From Butyrivibrio proteoclasticus (GTDB lineage: Bacteria > Bacillota > Clostridia > Lachnospirales > Lachnospiraceae), in contig NZ_FOXO01000031.1 of the NCBI RefSeq assembly GCF_900115735.1, forward strand, positions 1 to 45,776: a DNA stretch of 45,776 bases, read 5' to 3'. A program made the translations under genes and the position numbers. A model generated the notes under the pieces. It saw only the letters and a list, made by a program, of their open reading frames with translations, did no database searches and was not told the origin of the DNA. Shown here piece by piece: positions 42,016 through 45,776 of the stretch (the stretch's first letter is position 1; the number at the start of each line of letters is the position of its first letter).

Positions 42016-42531
42016 ATGCAGAACATCGGAATTGTTTTTGGTTGTTTCATACCTATGCACAAGGGACATGAGTCACTTATCAAAAGAGCTCTTTTAGAAA
42101 ATGACAGGCTGATACTGGCAGTATGTGGATATCAGGCTGACAGGGGCAAAGATTTTCTGGACTTTGCCACCAGATTTAAAATCGTCACAGAAATGTTCCA
42201 GGATGATCCACGGGTGATCGTTATAAAAATCGATGATAAAAAGCTGGGGCTTGATGGCACCTTTACCCACGAAAACTGGGTTTTATGGGGAAACGAACTT
42301 TTTGAACAGGCAGGGATTTCGCCGGATAGCGCACACTTTAACTGGTACACCGGAGAGCCATCTTACATTGATAAACTTGGAAAAATTTATCCTGATCACA
42401 CATTCAATCTTGTAGACAGGGCAGTCATTCGTGTATCCGGAACAGAGATCCGAAACAATCCCACAATCCATGCAGATGACATCAATGAAGCGTTCAGAAA
42501 TTACCTGGAAGAGACAGGTATGCTTAAGTAG
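42016..42531 (+). CDS. Nicotinamide/nicotinate-nucleotide adenylyltransferase (NadR-type nucleotidyltransferase)
   Basis: This enzyme joins ATP and nicotinate or nicotinamide mononucleotide to give the dinucleotide. The nucleotidyltransferase signature is GIVFGCFIPMHKGHESL, with the HxGH motif at residues 15-18. The second ATP-binding motif VSGTEIR (ISGTxxR type) is near residue 147. The 171-aa length equals the catalytic domain of NadR alone; the repressor and kinase domains of enterobacterial NadR are missing. The start follows TTGGAG by 7 nt; an in-frame TTG at 42004 is rejected. It is first in an operon with pncB and nadE, so the mononucleotide used is most likely nicotinate mononucleotide made by PncB. 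Confidence 0.85.
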   Translation: MQNIGIVFGCFIPMHKGHESLIKRALLENDRLILAVCGYQADRGKDFLDFATRFKIVTEMFQDDPRVIVIKIDDKKLGLDGTFTHENWVLWGNELFEQAGISPDSAHFNWYTGEPSYIDKLGKIYPDHTFNLVDRAVIRVSGTEIRNNPTIHADDINEAFRNYLEETGMLK

Positions 42532-42600
42532 AGAATTCTTTTAGCGAAAACAAGAATCAATAAATCAAAGAATAATATTTTTTCTTAGGGGAAAACTATC

Positions 42601-43806
42601 ATGAAAAACATTATTGAAAGTTTACTTGAAACAGATCTTTACAAATTTTCTATGGGTCAGGCTATCTATCACAACTTTCCTGACTACACCACAACCTGGT
42701 CATTCAAATGCAGAAATACTGATGTGAAATTCACACCTGAAATGGTTGAAGAAATCAAGCGTCAGATCTACGCATACTGTGACCTCAATTTCGATGAGGA
42801 TGAACTTGCATACCTTGCAGGCATTAAATGGATAAAAAAATCTTATGTGGATTTCCTTCGTTTATGGCACCCAAGATATGAGGATTTCACTATTGGAACC
42901 GACGCTCCATGCGGACTTTCAATTGAGACAAATGGAACCTGGCTCAATACATCCATGTATGAGATTCCAACTCTTGCTATTGTAAATGAAGTGTACTTCC
43001 GCATGGCCTATGACTATGATGAACTCTTCTCATCGTTTGAAGAAAAGCTCGATGAAAAAATATCAATGCTCACAAGCGGCACTTACAAGATTGGTGCATT
43101 CAGTGAATTTGGTCTCAGAAGACGCCTATCTGCTGAAGCTCAGGAACTTGCTGTAATGAAGCTCAAGAATGCCAAGCTCGACGGTTCAATCTTTGTAGGA
43201 ACATCAAATGTATATCTTGCAAAGCTTTTAAATGTAACTCCTGTAGGAACAATGGCTCACGAATGGATCATGTGTGTCGGCCAGGGTAACCACAAGCACA
43301 ATCCTGCATACTCCAACTGGTACGCCCTCGATTATTGGGTAAAAGAATATGGAATCCTTAACGGAACAGCTCTTACAGATGCTATAACAACAGACTGTTT
43401 CCTTCGCGACTTCCAGCTCACATATTCAACTCTTTTCTCAGGTGTAAGACACGACAGTGGCGATCCATTTGAGTGGGGTGAAAAGATGATAAAGCACTAC
43501 GAGAGCCTTGGCATTGATCCCAAGACAAAGACTCTTCTCTTCAGCGACAGCCTTGATTTCAAGCGCGCCAATGATATCTTTGCCCACTTTAACGGAAAGG
43601 CAAAGGTTGCTTTTGGAATCGGTACCTATATTGCCAACGACACAAAAGTCCCACCTCTTAACATCGTAATGAAGACAACAGCCTGCAACGGACAAGATGT
43701 TGCCAAAATCTCTGATGTTGAAGGCAAAGGAATGTGCAAAAATCCTGCATACGTCGACTATCTGCAAAGATGTATCGATTGGAGAATGGAGAACGAAGCG
43801 ATTTGA
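42601..43806 (+). CDS. pncB: Nicotinate phosphoribosyltransferase
   Basis: This enzyme makes nicotinate mononucleotide from nicotinic acid and phosphoribosyl pyrophosphate, the first step of Preiss-Handler salvage. The 401-aa protein opens with the family signature ETDLYKFSMGQAIYHNFPDY. The GTMAHEWIM and GVRHDSGDPFEWGEKM blocks contain the regulatory/catalytic His and the phosphate-binding residues. LGIDPKTKTLLFSDSLDF and KVAFGIGTYIAND follow, and the length is normal. The start follows AGGGG by about 10 nt. It sits 69 nt behind the adenylyltransferase gene and 56 nt before nadE. All three are on the plus strand without a terminator between them. Confidence 0.94.
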   Translation: MKNIIESLLETDLYKFSMGQAIYHNFPDYTTTWSFKCRNTDVKFTPEMVEEIKRQIYAYCDLNFDEDELAYLAGIKWIKKSYVDFLRLWHPRYEDFTIGTDAPCGLSIETNGTWLNTSMYEIPTLAIVNEVYFRMAYDYDELFSSFEEKLDEKISMLTSGTYKIGAFSEFGLRRRLSAEAQELAVMKLKNAKLDGSIFVGTSNVYLAKLLNVTPVGTMAHEWIMCVGQGNHKHNPAYSNWYALDYWVKEYGILNGTALTDAITTDCFLRDFQLTYSTLFSGVRHDSGDPFEWGEKMIKHYESLGIDPKTKTLLFSDSLDFKRANDIFAHFNGKAKVAFGIGTYIANDTKVPPLNIVMKTTACNGQDVAKISDVEGKGMCKNPAYVDYLQRCIDWRMENEAI

Positions 43807-43862
43807 TGCTCGCATGATCCCTACAAATGACTGTAAGAGAATTTTTGATATAGGTGGCAAAT

Positions 43863-44618
43863 ATGAATAATATAATAAGAGATTTTAATGCTAAAAAAGA
43901 AATTGAAAACATAACAGCCTGGATCAAAGATTGGTTTGATAATAACGGGCCAAAAGCCAGTGCTGTCATCGGATTATCCGGCGGAAAAGACTCAACAATA
44001 GTCGCTGCTCTCTTAGTGAGAGCTCTTGGAAAAGACAGAGTTGTCGGTGTTCTAATGCCTGACGGAGAGCAGAAAGATATTGATGATTCCAAAAAAGTCG
44101 CTGAGATACTCGGCATAAAATCACATATTGTGAACATCCACCCTGCAGTTGAAGGCGAAAAGAAAGCTTTAGAAGCAGCCGGCGTCACTCTTTCAAAAGA
44201 TGCCATGATCAACACACCGCCCAGGATCCGCATGGCTACACTCTATGCCATTGCCCAATCTCTTCCAAATGGCGGCCGCGTTGCCAACACCTGCAATGCC
44301 TCAGAAGACTATGTTGGCTATTCAACCAAATACGGCGATGCCGCAGGAGATTTTAGCCCCTGCTCTGACTTCCTTGTATGCCAGATGCGTGCCATCGGTG
44401 ATGAACTAGGTCTTCCATCCGAACTCATTCACAAGACTCCATCAGACGGACTGAGCGGAATGTCAGATGAAGACAAACTCGGCTTCACCTACGATACTCT
44501 TGATAAATACGTCCTAACAGGCATCTGTGAAAATGAAGAAACAAAAAAGAAGATTGACCACCTTCACGCGATCAACCTTCATAAACTTCAAACCATACCA
44601 ACCTATCGCCAGAGCTAA
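43863..44618 (+). CDS. nadE: NAD+ synthase, ammonia-dependent
   Basis: This enzyme amidates nicotinate adenine dinucleotide to NAD+ with ATP and ammonia. The 251-aa protein has the PP-loop SGGKDST (in VIGLSGGKDSTIVAAL) at about residues 38-46. The family blocks MPDGEQKDIDDS, NTCNASEDYVGYSTKYGDAAGDF and GLSGMSDEDKLGF are present. No glutaminase (nitrilase-like) domain is fused, so free ammonia is the nitrogen donor. The ATG at 43863 is chosen; a GTG at 43854 is also in frame but lies inside the AGGTGG ribosome binding site. It is the last gene of the operon and is followed by a strong terminator. Confidence 0.94.
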   Translation: MNNIIRDFNAKKEIENITAWIKDWFDNNGPKASAVIGLSGGKDSTIVAALLVRALGKDRVVGVLMPDGEQKDIDDSKKVAEILGIKSHIVNIHPAVEGEKKALEAAGVTLSKDAMINTPPRIRMATLYAIAQSLPNGGRVANTCNASEDYVGYSTKYGDAAGDFSPCSDFLVCQMRAIGDELGLPSELIHKTPSDGLSGMSDEDKLGFTYDTLDKYVLTGICENEETKKKIDHLHAINLHKLQTIPTYRQS

Positions 44619-44632
44619 GTAAGAATCAAGGA

Positions 44633-44677
44633 GGACGGATTAAATGACTTTATAAAAACAATTCATTTAATCCGTCC
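44633..44677 (+). terminator. Strong terminator of the NAD salvage operon
   Basis: A perfect 15-bp stem (GGACGGATTAAATGA with TCATTTAATCCGTCC), a 15-nt loop, then TTTTTT. The stem is fairly A/T-rich but long. It starts 15 nt after the nadE stop. Confidence 0.92.
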
Positions 44678-44741
44678 TTTTTTCTTTGTATAAACTTAAG
44701 AAATTGGTCATTGATTGGTAAGTAATTGGCTCCGTACGCCA

Positions 44742-44867
44742 CCATTGACTGAACCTGAGGAAAACGCCTTTGTCTTCGAGCCGACGGTGAAGATGATGGG
44801 AACAGTAGATAGATTCTTTCACCGTCGGATTCAGCATTGTAGCGTTTTCCTCAGAACCCGTCAATGG
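44742..44867 (+). repeat. 126-nt palindromic element A, copy 3
   Basis: The same length and three stems as copies 1 and 2: CCATTGAC/GTCAATGG, CTGAGGAAAACGC/GCGTTTTCCTCAG and CCGACGGTGAA/TTCACCGTCGG. It is followed, as at 5296-5410, by a B segment with AAGGTGCCTCGGGATCC and GAGAACAGTAAGGACGGCTAC to about 44950. The interval 44951-45157 has no gene and no further clear structure except one TATATGCCCA-like motif. Confidence 0.85.
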
Positions 44868-45157
44868 CAAGCACCTTCGGTGTGGCTGGGGTAAGGTGCC
44901 TCGGGATCCAATTCCGAGAACAGTAAGGACGGCTACTTTCTAGGCTCCATGGACGCGGCTTTCGAATGCTGCATACAAAGCGTTATATGCCCAGAATAAC
45001 TATCTCCATTAGATATGGACTGTTATACGGACGGATTGATATGGATTGAATGAGCATAATGATCCATACAAATGTTTAAGAATTGCAATATATTAGGTAG
45101 GATTGAAGGGAAATCGTAATATAAAAGCGTGAACGGCACTTTACAAGTGATTGATAT

Positions 45158-45473
45158 CTGGTAAATACGGGATTATCGCTGGATTAACTGAGAAGTAGAA
45201 TAAGAGCGAAAAATCTGTAATATTTATCCCATTCTCTGAGGCATAAGGGATCATGCTTCGATGTAGGATAAAAAAGATAGATTTGTAAAACTTATCCCAT
45301 TCTATCACAGTCGATTTTCAGAGATGTGGGATAAAACATGAAATTCTATCGAAATTATCCCACATTTTCAGCCTTCTGAACACTGCAATTTACCAGAAAG
45401 TAGGATAAACGTGAAAGAAACCATCGATTTATCCTACAAGCCAGCAGATTTGTTAACAAAAATGATAAGAATA
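45158..45473 (-). repeat. Inverted partial copy of the 38-nt unit array
   Basis: This stretch matches the reverse complement of about 5952-6266 with scattered differences. It holds four units, all exactly 38 nt: 45195-45232, 45263-45300, 45326-45363 and 45400-45437, corresponding to units 7, 6, 5 and 4 of the first array. The match stops at about 45473, inside what would be unit 3, where insertion-sequence DNA begins. Two units here pair perfectly where the first locus has G-T or A-C arm pairs. Confidence 0.85.
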
Positions 45474-45474
45474 G

Positions 45475-45643
45475 ACTAACTATTAAAAGTCAACAAGAAA
45501 ATGAAGATTTTTGAATAAAACATCGTTAGGTGTTTTAGATAGCCTGGAGGCAGGCTTAAGCCTCAATTAGTACCTTGAAAACTGCATGACAAACAGAGCA
45601 TCTGAAAAGGTGCTCTAAGAAAAGGATGTAAGTTAAAGACTCT
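45475..45643 (-). other. Non-coding 3' end of an IS110/IS1111-type element
   Basis: About 170 nt between the array break and the transposase stop, with no gene. Hairpins are AGCCTG-GAGG-CAGGCT near 45540-45555, AGGCTTAAGCCT overlapping it, and AGAGCATC/GGTGCTCT at about 45596-45620. Elements of the IS1111 subgroup carry their bridge RNA on this side of the transposase gene, so a guide RNA may be encoded here. The stretch ACCTTGAAAACTGCAT also resembles a string found in rRNA spacers of Firmicutes, with no rRNA present. Confidence 0.4.
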
Positions 45644-45776
45644 TTATTTTCGGTAGGCTTCGCCTGTAAGTTCCATCCGATAGATGGTGCGTATCAGCTT
45701 TTTCGCCGCATGACCGACAGCAACATTGTAATGCTTGCCTTCACTTATCTTCTTTGAAAGGTAGGCTCCGAAGCTT
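45644..45776 (-). CDS. IS110-family transposase, C-terminal end (cut by window edge)
   Basis: The reverse strand from 45776 reads SFGAYLSKKISEGKHYNVAV, GHAAKKLIRTIYRMELTGEA, YRK and stop. The YNVAVGHAAKKLIRTIYxM pattern is the usual C-terminal end of IS110-family DEDD/Ser recombinases, which act with a bridge RNA. The frame is open to the window edge, so the catalytic parts are not visible. The element interrupts the array copy to its left. Which subgroup (IS110 or IS1111) it belongs to cannot be settled, but the long non-coding part downstream of the stop favours IS1111. Confidence 0.75.
   Translation of the reverse strand, partial: SFGAYLSKKISEGKHYNVAVGHAAKKLIRTIYRMELTGEAYRK

Noticed and set aside
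44667..44870. Minus-strand frame of 67 codons after nadE
   Set aside because: It covers the nadE terminator and element A copy 3; it is a by-product of the repeat.
45568..45592. Fragment of a 16S-23S rRNA spacer
   Set aside because: Only a short string resembles such spacers; no rRNA or tRNA sequence adjoins it and it lies inside insertion-sequence DNA.

Overview
The window looks like chromosomal DNA of a low-to-mid GC anaerobic Firmicute of the Lachnospiraceae, most like Butyrivibrio or Pseudobutyrivibrio. This is inferred from an rnfCDGEAB cluster, CUT1 sugar importers paired with YesN/YesM-type two-component systems, GH28 and GH38 enzymes without signal peptides, strong AGGAGG ribosome binding sites and a CIRCE-controlled small heat-shock gene. 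No rRNA, tRNA or CRISPR array was found.

Layout. 1-1290: the 5' part of an IS1182-type transposase, a complete IS200-type element and a cluster of hairpins. 1294-4922: thymidine kinase, an MscS channel, an EF-hand-like protein, an orphan HicB-like protein and Hsp20 with promoter and CIRCE operator, all on the minus strand. 5078-7050: about 2 kb without genes but full of repeats: two inverted copies of a 126-nt palindromic element (A) around a seven-unit array of 38-nt inverted-repeat units, then a long palindrome. 7076-12314: the Rnf complex operon. 12624-19129: RNase H-like exonuclease, HAD phosphatase (plus strand), a Cthe_2159-like lipoprotein, a small unknown protein and a CLC-F-like antiporter. 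19129-26701: sugar-binding lipoprotein plus chemoreceptor, a spermidine-synthase-like membrane protein, a MATE transporter and a DUF2130 protein. 26750-27005: a LexA-like box, a 26-aa type I toxin and its probable antisense RNA, none of them previously obvious as genes. 27035-41742: a glycan-use locus (GH28, an unrecognised 852-aa protein, two permeases, a binding protein, a response regulator/kinase pair, GH38 and a NifU-like small protein). 42016-44618: a three-gene NAD salvage operon. 44742-45473: a third A element and an inverted partial copy of the 38-nt array, followed by the 3' end of an IS110/IS1111-type element.

How it works together. Rnf couples ferredoxin oxidation to NAD+ reduction and ion pumping, and the NAD operon rebuilds the nicotinamide cofactor. 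The YesN/YesM pair probably senses extracellular oligosaccharide and switches on the importer, whose cargo is cleaved in the cytoplasm by GH28, GH38 and perhaps the 852-aa protein. No ABC ATPase is encoded, so a shared MsmX-type ATPase is presumably used.

The least explained features are the 38-nt unit array present at two loci, the 126-nt A elements, and two related structured RNA elements lying just upstream of rnfB and of the GH28 gene with compensatory stem changes. Coordinates of repeats and RNAs were read by eye; percentages, folding energies and database hits were not computed.
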